Below, piece by piece: positions 26,025-35,518 of a stretch of DNA of 64,000 bases (the stretch's first letter is position 1; each line of letters starts with the position of its first letter). The DNA comes from Pengzhenrongella sicca (GTDB taxonomy: Bacteria; Actinomycetota; Actinomycetes; Actinomycetales; Cellulomonadaceae): the NCBI RefSeq assembly GCF_017569225.1, contig NZ_CP071868.1, positions 496,001 to 560,000 of the forward strand, in the 5' to 3' direction. Both the position numbers and the translations under genes were made by a program. The notes under the pieces were generated by a model, which saw only the letters and a program-made list of their open reading frames with translations, did not search any database and was not told where the DNA came from.

Positions 26025-26476
26025 ACGCCCTTGCCCCGTTCGACACCGTCCAGATCACCGAGATCGCTGAGGAGATCTTCGCCGCGATGATCGACGGCGA
26101 GCCCGGCCTCCTCGGCCCGTGGCTCGACGGCCCGATCACCCTCGTCGACCCGCTGCACGCCTGGGTGGAGATGCACGACGTGTTCTCCGGCCGGGTCGTG
26201 CTGTCCACGGAGACGTCGACCGCGCACGAGCTGGTCCGCGGGCTGCTCGGCATGGGTCCGGACGAAGCCGTCTCGGAGGACGACCTCGTGGACGCCTTCG
26301 GTGAGGTCGCCAACGTCGTCGGTGGGAACCTCAAGGCGCTGCTGCCGACCCAGGGTCGGCTCACGCTGCCGCAGGTCGACCGGACTGCGCCCGCCACGGT
26401 TGGTTCTGTTCGCTTCGACGGAGCCGTGCTGTCCTGGCGTGGGCTTCCGCTCGAGATCTCCGTCTGGAGCATCTGA
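26021..26476 (+). CDS. cheX: CheX-type chemotaxis phosphatase
   Basis: The 151-residue product looks like a CheX/CheC-family CheY-P phosphatase. The signature ExxN is present as Glu95-Val-Ala-Asn98 within the helix DAFGEVANVVGGNLKALL, where the Glu and Asn orient water for dephosphorylation. The N-terminal helix ITEIAEEIFAAMI and strand region also fit CheX. It starts in the cheY stop and its own stop overlaps the next cheY by one base, so phosphatase and substrate are made together. Dimerisation as in known CheX is inferred. Confidence 0.75.
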   Translation: MNALAPFDTVQITEIAEEIFAAMIDGEPGLLGPWLDGPITLVDPLHAWVEMHDVFSGRVVLSTETSTAHELVRGLLGMGPDEAVSEDDLVDAFGEVANVVGGNLKALLPTQGRLTLPQVDRTAPATVGSVRFDGAVLSWRGLPLEISVWSI

Positions 26477-26838
26477 TGCTGCGCGTCGTGATCGCTGACG
26501 ACAGCCGCGTGATGCGGCAGATCGTCATTCGCACCCTGCGTCAGGCCGGCTACGACTGGGAGATCACGGAGGCCGCCGACGGCGCCATCGCGCTCGAGGT
26601 CGTCACCGACGAGCAGCCGGACCTCGTGCTCTCGGACTGGAACATGCCGAACATGACGGGCATCGACCTCCTGCGCGCGCTGCGCGCCGGGGGCGACGAC
26701 GTGCCGTTCGGGTTCGTCACCTCCGAGGGCTCGCCCGAGATGCGGGAGCAGGCCGCCGAGGCCGGCGCGCTGTTCCTCATCGCGAAGCCGTTCACCGCGG
26801 AGTCGTTCCGCGCCGTCATCGAGCCGGTGCTCGCGTGA
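26476..26838 (+). CDS. Chemotaxis response regulator CheY, second copy
   Basis: A second single-domain receiver, 120 residues, only moderately similar to the first copy. Active-site residues are intact: Asp8 and Asp9, Asp54 in LSDWNMPNMTG, Thr82-Ser83, and Lys104 in LIAKPF. It starts on the cheX stop and overlaps the following gene by 4 bases. The pairing cheY-cheX and then cheY-ExxN protein suggests two receiver-phosphatase modules in one operon. Confidence 0.9.
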   Translation: MLRVVIADDSRVMRQIVIRTLRQAGYDWEITEAADGAIALEVVTDEQPDLVLSDWNMPNMTGIDLLRALRAGGDDVPFGFVTSEGSPEMREQAAEAGALFLIAKPFTAESFRAVIEPVLA

Positions 26839-27338
26839 GCCTCGGCCCCGGCGAGATCGAGACGCCGCTGCCGCACGCGATGGACGTGCGCGACCTGCTC
26901 GAGGGGATGCTCGGCCGCGACGTCGACATCGAGACGGGTGGCGCGATGGTCAATCCCGCCGCCGACGACGGCGCGATGGTCGGGATCTTCGTCGACAAGC
27001 GGCTCAAGCTCGCCGCGATGGTGGTGCTCGACCTGCCGCTCGCCGCGTACATCGGCGCCTCGATCGCGCTCGTGCCGGTCGGCGGGGCGGAGTTCGCGAT
27101 CGAGGAGGGCGCGTTGACGCAGGCGTTGTTCGACAACTGCGCCGAGATCCTCAACGTGTCCGCGTCGCTGTTCAACGCCGAGGGCGCCCCGCACCTCAAG
27201 CTCGACCGCTGCTACGCGCCGGGGGACCCGCTGCCGTCCGACGTCGCGAAGTGGGTCCTGGCGTACGTGCGCCGGATCGATCTCGGCGTCGCGATCAAGG
27301 GGTACGGCACGGGAAAGCTCTCGTTGCTCGTCCTCTGA
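26835..27338 (+). CDS. CheX/CheC-like protein, candidate second CheY phosphatase
   Basis: A 167-residue protein without a clear family by eye. It has a region of alternating strands (VGIFVDKRLKLAAMVVLDLPLAAYIGASIALV) and then a helix with Glu104-Ile-Leu-Asn107 in LFDNCAEILNVSASLF, which fits the ExxN catalytic motif of CheC, CheX and FliY phosphatases. GTG at 26835 overlaps the second cheY. Function as a phosphatase for that CheY is an inference from motif and position; an alternative is a structural SpoA/CheC-fold adaptor. Confidence 0.55.
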   Translation: MSLGPGEIETPLPHAMDVRDLLEGMLGRDVDIETGGAMVNPAADDGAMVGIFVDKRLKLAAMVVLDLPLAAYIGASIALVPVGGAEFAIEEGALTQALFDNCAEILNVSASLFNAEGAPHLKLDRCYAPGDPLPSDVAKWVLAYVRRIDLGVAIKGYGTGKLSLLVL

Positions 27339-27349
27339 GCGCCGCCGCC

Positions 27350-27415
27350 GGGGGTCGTCGCCAGGGGTCGTCGCCTGGGTCCTCGCCGGGGTCGTAGCCA
27401 GGGTGGCAGCCAGGG
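27350..27415 (+). repeat. Short tandem repeat before dedA
   Basis: Five degenerate units of 12-13 bases (GGGGTCGTCGCCA and variants) lie between the last chemotaxis gene and the dedA promoter. No gene or hairpin is seen in this gap. A TAGAGT box at 27449-27454 could be the dedA -10. Confidence 0.6.
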
Positions 27416-27534
27416 GTGTCCCTGATGTCCGCTGTGGGACCCTTTTCGTAGAGTTGGAACCGTCGGGGCACCCCGTCGGCCCATCCGGGCTCAGATCGAC
27501 ACCGCTAGCCAACAATGAACCGGAGCTGGTGACC

Positions 27535-28269
27535 GTGCTCGAGTGGATTCTTGCGCTTGCGGCCTCGCCCCTCGTCTACGTCGTCCTCTACCTGTTCGCC
27601 ACGATCGACGGGTTCTTCCCGCCCATCCCGAGCGAGTCGGTCATCATCGCGCTGGCCGCCCTCTCGGTCACGAGCGGGCACCCGAACATCGCGCTGATCG
27701 CCGTCGTCGCCGCGGCGGGCGCGTTCACCGGGGACCAGATCGCGTACGCCATCGGCCAGCGCATCGATGTGCGGCGCATCCGCTTCCTGCGCGGCCCGCG
27801 CGGGCAGCGCACGCTCGACTGGGCCGAGCGGGCCCTGACGCACCGCGGCCCGTCGTTCATCCTCGCGGCGCGCTACGTGCCGATCGGGCGCGTCGCGGTG
27901 AACATGACCGCGGGTGCCCTCGCGTACCCGCGCCGACGCTTCGTCCCCCTCACCGCCCTCGCGGCCTGCACCTGGTCGGTGTACTCAGTCGCGATCGGCC
28001 TCGGGGCCGGCGTCTGGTTCGCCGATCACCCCCTCATCGCGATCTGCGTCGGCGTCGCGGGCGGCGTCGTCATCGGGCTGGTGGTCGACTGGGCGCTCGC
28101 GTCCCGCCAGCGCCGCAAGGAGCGCAGCGCCGGCCGGGCGGCCACGCCGCGGCCGGGCGGCCGCACCGATCCCGAGCCGCGGCCCGGGCTCGCCGAGTTC
28201 GAACCACGCCGGCCCGCGGGCGACGTACCGACGACGGCGGCCCGGCTGGCCCGCCGTCCGGTCGCCTAG
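27535..28269 (+). CDS. DedA-family membrane protein
   Basis: DedA proteins are polytopic membrane proteins linked to lipid carrier flipping and membrane homeostasis. The protein shows the family core: FATIDGFFPPIPSE near the N-terminus, GAFTGDQIAYAIGQRI, and the R-Y-x-P-x-G-R pattern in ILAARYVPIGRVAVNMTAGA. About five hydrophobic segments end near residue 185, followed by a basic, Pro-rich tail. GTG at 27535 was preferred over 27529 because GGAG at 27522-27525 is then 9 bases away. Substrate is unknown. Confidence 0.85.
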   Translation: MLEWILALAASPLVYVVLYLFATIDGFFPPIPSESVIIALAALSVTSGHPNIALIAVVAAAGAFTGDQIAYAIGQRIDVRRIRFLRGPRGQRTLDWAERALTHRGPSFILAARYVPIGRVAVNMTAGALAYPRRRFVPLTALAACTWSVYSVAIGLGAGVWFADHPLIAICVGVAGGVVIGLVVDWALASRQRRKERSAGRAATPRPGGRTDPEPRPGLAEFEPRRPAGDVPTTAARLARRPVA

Positions 28270-28278
28270 GAGCTGGCG

Positions 28279-28794
28279 GTGGCAGGCCTCGACCCGGTGG
28301 AGGACCCCGCGCTGCACCGCAACGCGGTGCACATGCGGCGCGTGCTGCGCGGGCTCGGCGTCGGTGGCGAGATCCGCGAGCTCGCCGACTCGGCCCGGAC
28401 CGCAGTCGAGGCGGCGGCGGCGCTCGGCGTGCCGGTCGGCGCGATCGCGAGCTCGCTCGTGTTCCGGCTCGGCGACGCGCCGCTGCTCGTCCTGACCTCC
28501 GGCGCGCACCGCGTCGACCCGGCGCTCGTCGAGGGCGCGAACCTCGTGCCCGACGCGCCCGGTGCGCGCCTCGTGCGCGCCGACGCCGACGCCGTCCGCG
28601 CCGCGACGGGCCAGCCGATCGGCGGCGTCGGCCCCGTCGGGCACCCGAAGGCGCTGCGCACCGTCGTCGACGTCGCGCTCGGTGAGTTCGAGACCGTCTG
28701 GGCGGCGGCGGGAACCCCGCACGCGGTGTTCCCGACCAGCTACGCCGAGCTGCTGCGCATCACGGGCGGGACCCCGCTCGTCGTCGGCCGCTGA
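28279..28794 (+). CDS. ybaK: YbaK/EbsC-type aminoacyl-tRNA deacylase
   Basis: A 171-residue single-domain protein of the YbaK/ProX group, which hydrolyses mischarged aminoacyl-tRNA, typically Cys-tRNA(Pro). The pattern ALGVPVGAIASSLVFRLGDAPLLVLTSGAHRVD and the GGVGPVGHPKALRTVVDVAL segment around the active site are seen. GTG at 28279 follows AGGAG, 9 bases after the dedA stop, so it may be cotranscribed with dedA. The exact tRNA substrate is not predictable. Confidence 0.85.
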   Translation: MAGLDPVEDPALHRNAVHMRRVLRGLGVGGEIRELADSARTAVEAAAALGVPVGAIASSLVFRLGDAPLLVLTSGAHRVDPALVEGANLVPDAPGARLVRADADAVRAATGQPIGGVGPVGHPKALRTVVDVALGEFETVWAAAGTPHAVFPTSYAELLRITGGTPLVVGR

Positions 28795-28842
28795 GGCGTC
28801 GGCGCTGAGTCGTCCGCCGGGCTGGGCTGTCGTTCGGCCGAG

Positions 28843-29799
28843 CTACAGCCGGCGCAGCCGCATCCGCTCGACGGCGTGGTTGGCACCCTTGGTGAGGACG
28901 AGCGTCGCGCGGCTGCGCGTCGGCAGAATGTTCTGCACGAGGTTCGGCGCGTTGATCGCGTCCCAGATCCGGCCGGCGCGCTCGACCGCCTCGTCGTCGG
29001 TCAGGCCCGCGTACTTGTGGAAGTACGACTCGGGGCGGGTGAACGCCGTCGAGCGCAGGGACAGGAACCGGTCGATGTACCACTGCCGCACGACGGACGC
29101 GCGGGCGTCGACGTAGATCGAGAAGTCGAAGAAGTCGCTCACCGCGAACTCCGACGAGCCGACCGGCGTCGGGCGCGCCGGCTGGAGCACGTTCAGGCCC
29201 TCGACGATGAGCACGTCCGGGCGGCGCACGACGACGCGCTCATTCGGGACGATGTCGTAGGTGACGTGGTCGTAGACGGGCGCGCGAACCTCGGCGTGCC
29301 CGGCCTTCACCTTGGACAGGAACGCGACGAGCGCGCGCCGGTCGTACGACTCGGGGAAGCCCTTGCGGTCCATCAGGCCGCGGCGGGCGAGCTCGGCGTT
29401 CGAGAACAGGAAGCCGTCGGTCGTCACCAGCTCGACGTGCGGCGTCTGCGGCCAGCGCGCCATCAGCTCGCGCAGCAGGCGCGCGGTGGTGGACTTGCCG
29501 ACGGCGACTGAGCCGGCGACGCCGATGACGTACGGCGTGCCGCCCGAGTCCTCCCGCAGGAAGGTCGACGAGGCCTCGTGCAGGTTCGTGGTCGCCTCGA
29601 CGTACAGGTTGAGCAGGCGAGACATCGGCCGGTAGACCGCGTCGACCTCCGCGAGGTCGATCGGGTCGCCCAGGCCGCGCAGGCGTTGGACATCGGCGTC
29701 CGTCAGCGGCAAGGGAGTGGAGCCCGACAATCGGGTCCACGCCTGCCTGTCCAGCTCGACGTACGGAGTGGAGGGGATGAGCCCAGTCGTCGGTGCCAC
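28843..29799 (-). CDS. coaA: Pantothenate kinase, type I
   Basis: CoaA phosphorylates pantothenate, the first committed step of coenzyme A synthesis. The 318-residue protein has the P-loop [17 protein letters not shown] at about residue 95 and the type I motifs [39 protein letters not shown] and [13 protein letters not shown] at 29799 was chosen: it sits 6 bases after a CACAAT box, as in merR, and starts the protein at the usual position. The gene is divergent from glmS with only 72 bases between the starts. It is convergent with ybaK. Confidence 0.93.
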   Translation of the reverse strand: MAPTTGLIPSTPYVELDRQAWTRLSGSTPLPLTDADVQRLRGLGDPIDLAEVDAVYRPMSRLLNLYVEATTNLHEASSTFLREDSGGTPYVIGVAGSVAVGKSTTARLLRELMARWPQTPHVELVTTDGFLFSNAELARRGLMDRKGFPESYDRRALVAFLSKVKAGHAEVRAPVYDHVTYDIVPNERVVVRRPDVLIVEGLNVLQPARPTPVGSSEFAVSDFFDFSIYVDARASVVRQWYIDRFLSLRSTAFTRPESYFHKYAGLTDDEAVERAGRIWDAINAPNLVQNILPTRSRATLVLTKGANHAVERMRLRRL

Positions 29800-29805
29800 C
29801 CGAGG

Positions 29806-29864
29806 ATTGTGCCCGATTCGGGGGCGCGTGCCGACACGGGGCCGGTAGCGGGGGTCGATAGACT
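29806..29864. promoter_or_regulatory. Divergent coaA/glmS promoter region
   Basis: Two -10-like boxes face outwards. CACAAT (complement of 29806-29811) is 6 bases from the coaA GTG, and TAGACT (29859-29864) is 7 bases from the glmS ATG. Both spacings suggest leaderless mRNAs; neither gene has a visible ribosome binding site. Confidence 0.5.
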
Positions 29865-29871
29865 CCGCCGC

Positions 29872-31727
<1,856 letters not shown>

Positions 31728-31731
<4 letters not shown>

Positions 31732-32081
31732 TCGTCGGGGTCGGGATCGACGTCGTCGACGTCGCGCGGTTCATCGCCACGATCGAGCGGGTCCCGGCGC
31801 TGCGCGAGCGACTGTTCACGCCCGCGGAGCGGCGCCTGCCGCCCGCCTCGCTTGCCGCTCGGTTCGCCGCCAAGGAGGCGATCGCCAAGTCGCTCGGCGC
31901 GCCCGCCGGGATGAGCTGGCAGGACGCGACCATCCGCCGGGTTCCCGGCGAGCAACCCGAGGTCGAGGTGATCGGCACGGTCGCGGCGAAGGCGGCCGAG
32001 CGCGGCGTCGCGCGCTTCCACCTGTCGATCTCGCACGACGCCGGGATCGCGTCGGCGGTCGTGATCGCCGAGCGGGATTAG
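31728..32081 (+). CDS. acpS: Holo-[acyl-carrier-protein] synthase
   Basis: AcpS transfers 4'-phosphopantetheine from CoA to acyl carrier protein. The 117-residue protein contains [12 protein letters not shown] with the metal-binding Asp8 position and the second signature [13 protein letters not shown], plus [16 protein letters not shown]. Length matches bacterial AcpS. GTG at 31728 overlaps the glmS stop, so it depends on glmS transcription. CoA for the reaction comes from the pathway begun by the divergent coaA, a loose functional link. Confidence 0.94.
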
Positions 32082-32148
32082 CTCCGAGCTTTCTGCCTGC
32101 CGCGTCCAGCTCGCTATTCGTTCAGCGCCGCTTGCCCGGCGGTGCGTT

Positions 32149-33834
32149 TTACAAGGGCTTTCCGTGCCGGTCGGTGAATAGCCAGCCGCCGCCGGGTTTC
32201 CAGGTGATCTCGATGCCATTGTTGTGGGTATGGGCGTGGTGGTGCCAGCACAGCAGGATGCCGGAGCGGGAGTCTGTGCCGCCATGGTCGCGGCCCCAGT
32301 GGTCACGGTGGTGTCCCTCGCACAGGCGGGGTGGGGCGGTGCAGCCGGGGTATTGGCAGTGCTTGTCGCGGGCGATGAGGGCGCGCAGAAGCTTGCGAGG
32401 GTAGGTGCGCCTCGTGCGGCCGTAGTCGAGGATCTGGGAGTCGGGTCCGAACGTGATGCGGGTGATCTCGCAGTCGCACAGGAGTCGGTCCAGGACGGCG
32501 CGGGGCAAGGGTCTCCCGTCCTCGAAGACCGCCGGGTTCAACCCCTGAAGAGTCGGGCCCGGCTGGGCCGGTCCGGGCGCCGGCACGCCGATCCTGCGCT
32601 CGCCGAGCTCGCCGAGCTCGCCGAGCCCGCCGAGCTCGCCCAGCCCGCCGAGCTCGCCCAGCCCGCCGAGCTCGCCCAGCCCGCCGAGCTCGCCCAGCCC
32701 GGCCAGGTTGACCCGGCTCTTCTCGGCCCCGCCCAGTTCGACCCCGCCGAGGCCCGGCAGCGGCAGCCCTGGCAGGCTCGGCCAGCTCGGCCCGGCCGTC
32801 GCGCGCTCCGCCGTCCCGCGCTCCGCCGTCCCGCGCTCCGCCGACGACGCCGCAGTGGCCGATCCGGCCGGATCGCTCGGGCCTGCCGTGGTGCCGCCGA
32901 GAACGGCCGCCGTGCCGCAACCGGTGGAGCCGGCAAGGGTGAGGAGGGTGGGGTAGTCGACGAGGACGGACAGGTGAGGGCGGGTGCTGCGGCCGGTCTG
33001 GCTGTTGTCCAAGGTGATGCGGGCGAGGTCGTGCAGGGACCCGGCGCGGCGGGCAGCGGCCGAGCGCTTGTCGTCCTTGGCAGGGATGCCGGCGATGGCG
33101 TCCAGGGCGGTGAGCAGGACGTGGCCGTGCTCGGTGGTGAGGAATCCCGACAGGTGGGTGCCGCCGGTGGTGGGGGAGACCTCGAGGTACTCGCGGTCCG
33201 TCGCGGCGGCGAACCCGCGCTCGTCGGCATCAGGATCGGCGGCGGCCGCCCAGCGCGCGGTCAGGGCGCGGAACGTATCCACGGGCAGCTGGCGGGCATG
33301 GGCGAGCAGGAACTGTTCCCCCACCGGGGTATCCGGGTCGGCGAGGACCTCCCGGCGGGCCGGGCTGGTCGCCGCGACCGTGGCGAGGATCTGGGCCTGC
33401 TCGATCCCGATCCGGTCCGGCCCGCCCTCCAGTACGAGCTCGGCGGTGCCGGGAAGCTCGTCGCGCAGGGCTCGGCCCAGGCGGGTCATCCGGCGGGCCG
33501 TTGCGTACCCGACCTTCGCGCGCCGCGACACCCACGCGGGGAAGGTGCGGGTCCCGGTCAGAGCCCAGAGCCCGTCGGTCTCGATGCCGGGCAGGGACGT
33601 GACGGCCAGTGCGCGAAGCCGGTCTGATGCCAGGAACGCCGCGTCAAACACGCCGACAGCGTCCGCTGCGCCGAGGTCGCGCAGCGTGTTCGTGGCGAGC
33701 GCATCGAGGTGCGCGCCGATCGCGGCCAGGTGCTCGGCCACCGACATCGGTGCGCCCGCGCACGGCGGCGTCGGCACCTGCCGTGAGGGCTCGCGCTCCG
33801 GAGCTGGGGAGGGCGACAAGGTCGGTGTGCTCAT
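32149..33834 (-). CDS. DUF222 and HNH-endonuclease domain protein
   Basis: A 561-residue member of the DUF222/HNH family that is abundant in actinobacteria and of unknown role. The DUF222 part spans about residues 25-300 (RARRMTRLGRALRDELPGT-like region, GYATARRMTRLG). The C-terminal HNH nuclease domain has CQYPGCTAPPRLCEGHH, HWGRDHGGTD and LLCWHHHAHTH. Between them lies a low-complexity part with ERGTA repeats and about six GLGELG units. ATG at 33834 follows AGGAG by 8 bases; a longer frame exists but has no good signal. DNA cleavage activity is plausible from the HNH residues but unproven. Confidence 0.85.
   Translation of the reverse strand: MSTPTLSPSPAPEREPSRQVPTPPCAGAPMSVAEHLAAIGAHLDALATNTLRDLGAADAVGVFDAAFLASDRLRALAVTSLPGIETDGLWALTGTRTFPAWVSRRAKVGYATARRMTRLGRALRDELPGTAELVLEGGPDRIGIEQAQILATVAATSPARREVLADPDTPVGEQFLLAHARQLPVDTFRALTARWAAAADPDADERGFAAATDREYLEVSPTTGGTHLSGFLTTEHGHVLLTALDAIAGIPAKDDKRSAAARRAGSLHDLARITLDNSQTGRSTRPHLSVLVDYPTLLTLAGSTGCGTAAVLGGTTAGPSDPAGSATAASSAERGTAERGTAERATAGPSWPSLPGLPLPGLGGVELGGAEKSRVNLAGLGELGGLGELGGLGELGGLGELGGLGELGELGERRIGVPAPGPAQPGPTLQGLNPAVFEDGRPLPRAVLDRLLCDCEITRITFGPDSQILDYGRTRRTYPRKLLRALIARDKHCQYPGCTAPPRLCEGHHRDHWGRDHGGTDSRSGILLCWHHHAHTHNNGIEITWKPGGGWLFTDRHGKPL
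32596..32705 (-). repeat. In-frame tandem repeat in the HNH gene
   Basis: A unit of about 15-18 bases coding Gly-Leu-Gly-Glu-Leu-Gly is repeated six or more times in the linker before the HNH domain. All units keep frame, as expected for a copy-number-variable spacer. Confidence 0.85.
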
Positions 33835-33945
33835 CGGGGCCGCTCCTGCTCTGCTCGGCTGGTTCGCTGCTGCGAATTCCTGAGTCAGACAATACGGGCA
33901 CCCACTGACATTCACGCCTCCCCTCTGGGGCCCGTGAGGAATGCC

Positions 33946-33999
33946 TGTGGACAATGCGTCGCCTGTGGATGAGACAACGCGGAATGCGACTGTGGATAA
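33946..33999. other. Cluster of three DnaA-box-like sites
   Basis: TGTGGACAA (33946-33954), TGTGGATGA (33964-33972) and TGTGGATAA (33991-33999) lie in the same orientation. Their complements TTGTCCACA, TCATCCACA and TTATCCACA all fit the actinobacterial DnaA-box consensus, and two are perfect for common versions. They are 112-165 bases upstream of the HNH gene start. Confidence 0.55.
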
Positions 34000-34110
34000 C
34001 CGCGAGTCCAATTCCGGGGCTCGCCGCTATGAGCTGCCAGCGGTTGCGATCGCCGAGCGGGCCCAGCCCGGCACCGGGCCACAAGCCCCGTCCGCCCGGG
34101 CCACGAGCCC

Positions 34111-34128
34111 GGTCCGCCCGGGCGGACC
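34111..34128. repeat. Perfect 18-bp palindrome
   Basis: GGTCCGCCC and GGGCGGACC meet without a spacer. It borders the GTGTGGGC repeat cluster and may be part of the same element. Confidence 0.6.
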
Positions 34129-34240
34129 GTGTGGGCATTCGGTCGTTGAGCGCGCGCGTGTGGGCGTTCGGTCCCCTGGGAGCGCTCCGAACCCGCAGAT
34201 TGCCCACATCCGCCGAGTCAGAGCAGATTGCCCACACTCG
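34127..34240. repeat. Inverted GTGTGGGCAATC repeat cluster, locus 1
   Basis: Four related units are arranged as two direct copies (GTGTGGGCATTCGGTC from 34129 and GTGTGGGCGTTCGGTC from 34157) and two inverted copies (GCAGATTGCCCACATC at 34195-34210 and GCAGATTGCCCACACTC at 34223-34239). The two halves can pair as a long hairpin. A related cluster lies at 59221-59306. The rest of the 660-base gap between the HNH and LLM genes, to 34494, shows short direct repeats of GCTACGGGTGGGC but no gene. Confidence 0.65.
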
Positions 34241-34494
34241 CGGCCGTCGTCGCCGCCCGCGAGGTGTCTCGGGGTGCATCCGTGCCCCCGCACGCGCCGG
34301 TCCCGGAGACACGCGGCGGCCGGCAGGCGGTCAGGGGGTGCGCAGAACGGCCGGAGGTTTGCAAAACCGGCCCTGGGCCGGGGCACGGCTACGCGAGGAC
34401 GGGGTTCCGGGCCCGGGCCGGGCTACGGGTGGGCGAGAACGAGAGCTACGGGTGGGCTCGCGGTCGTCGCGGTCGCCCACGACGGGCGGGGAGC

Positions 34495-35484
34495 CTAGCC
34501 GCGCAGGGCCGGCGCGACCTCCTGCTCGAAGAGCTCGATCCCGGAGCGGTCGTAGGCCGCCTCGGCGAAGTACGCGATCGCGTAGCCCAGCCCGAGCGCC
34601 TGCAGCGCGCGCAGCCGCTCGACGATCTGCTCCGGCGTCCCCACGAGCGGGCCGGTGCGGAACTCCTCGAGGGTCGTCGCGGTGCTCGCGGGCACGACCG
34701 CGGCGTAGTGGGCCTCGATCCACGCCAGCTTGGCGTCGACGTCGGCCTGCGTGCGCCCGATCACGACGTTGTAGTTGGCGGAGCGGGTGATCGAGCCGAC
34801 GTCCCGGCCGAGTCGTTCGCAGTGCTCGGCGAGCACCGCCGACTTGTGCGCGAAGCCTTCCGGCGACCCGTCGAAGTTCGTGTACTGCGCGTACTGTGCG
34901 GCGATCCGCAGCGTCTTCTTCTCGCCGCCGCCGGCGATCCAGAGCGGGATCCCGCCCTCCTGCAGCGGCCGCGGGTACCCGCGCGCGCCGTCGACCTGGA
35001 AGTACTCGCCCGCGAGCGTCGCCGAGCCCTTCTCCCACATCTGCCGCATGATCTGCACGCCCTCCTCGAGCGCCGCGATCCGGGCGCCGGCGCCGGGGAA
35101 GCCGTACCCGTACGCGCGCCACTCGTGCTCGTACCAGCCCGCGCCGATGCCCATCTCGACCCGGCCGCCGGAGATCGCGTCGATCGTCGCCGCGACCTTC
35201 GCGAGGTAGGCGGGGTTCCGGTACGCCATGCAGGTGCACATCTGGCCCAGCCGCACCCGGCTCGTGCTCGCGGCCAGCGCCGCCATGAGCGTCCAGGCCT
35301 CGTGCGTGGCCTCCTCGGTCGGCTCGGGGACGGTGTGGAAGTGGTCGTAGACCCAGACCGACTCCCAGGTGTCGCCGGCGTCGGCGTGGGCGGCGACCGC
35401 GTGCATCGCGGCCCACTGGTCGGCAGGGGCGATTCCGACGAGGTCGAGGCGCCAGCCCTGCGGGATGAAGAGTCCGAATCTCAT
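34495..35484 (-). CDS. LLM-class F420-dependent oxidoreductase
   Basis: A 329-residue luciferase-like TIM-barrel oxidoreductase of the group that uses coenzyme F420 in actinobacteria. It starts MRFGLFIPQGW and carries VWVYDHFHTVPEP, LGQMCTCMAYRNPAYLAKVAATID, the GRVEMGIGAGWYEHEW block and a C-terminal GTPEQIVERLRAL, all typical. Substrate is unknown. ATG at 35484 is preceded by TAGATT at 7 bases, so the transcript may be leaderless. It is divergent from the NAD(P)HX repair gene with 34 bases between the starts. Confidence 0.88.
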   Translation of the reverse strand: MRFGLFIPQGWRLDLVGIAPADQWAAMHAVAAHADAGDTWESVWVYDHFHTVPEPTEEATHEAWTLMAALAASTSRVRLGQMCTCMAYRNPAYLAKVAATIDAISGGRVEMGIGAGWYEHEWRAYGYGFPGAGARIAALEEGVQIMRQMWEKGSATLAGEYFQVDGARGYPRPLQEGGIPLWIAGGGEKKTLRIAAQYAQYTNFDGSPEGFAHKSAVLAEHCERLGRDVGSITRSANYNVVIGRTQADVDAKLAWIEAHYAAVVPASTATTLEEFRTGPLVGTPEQIVERLRALQALGLGYAIAYFAEAAYDRSGIELFEQEVAPALRG

Positions 35485-35491
35485 GCTGGCG

Positions 35492-35497
35492 AATCTA
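35492..35497 (-). promoter_or_regulatory. Candidate -10 box of the LLM oxidoreductase gene
   Basis: TAGATT on the minus strand, 7 bases from the ATG, with no ribosome binding site between. No clear -35. Confidence 0.45.
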
Positions 35498-35518
35498 CCC
35501 GCGCGGCATGATGTGGGC

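Noticed and set aside
29578-29871. N-terminal extension of glmS in the open frame from 29578
   Set aside because: GlmS needs Cys right after the initiator Met; the ATG at 29872 gives MCGIVGYVG and the upstream part is antisense to coaA.
29865-29871. glmS ribozyme or riboswitch
   Set aside because: The space between the coaA and glmS starts is only 72 bases and the glmS leader appears to be absent.
33941-34790. Open frames in the gap after the HNH gene
   Set aside because: They are low-complexity, run through the repeat clusters, have no ribosome binding site and partly overlap the LLM gene in antisense.
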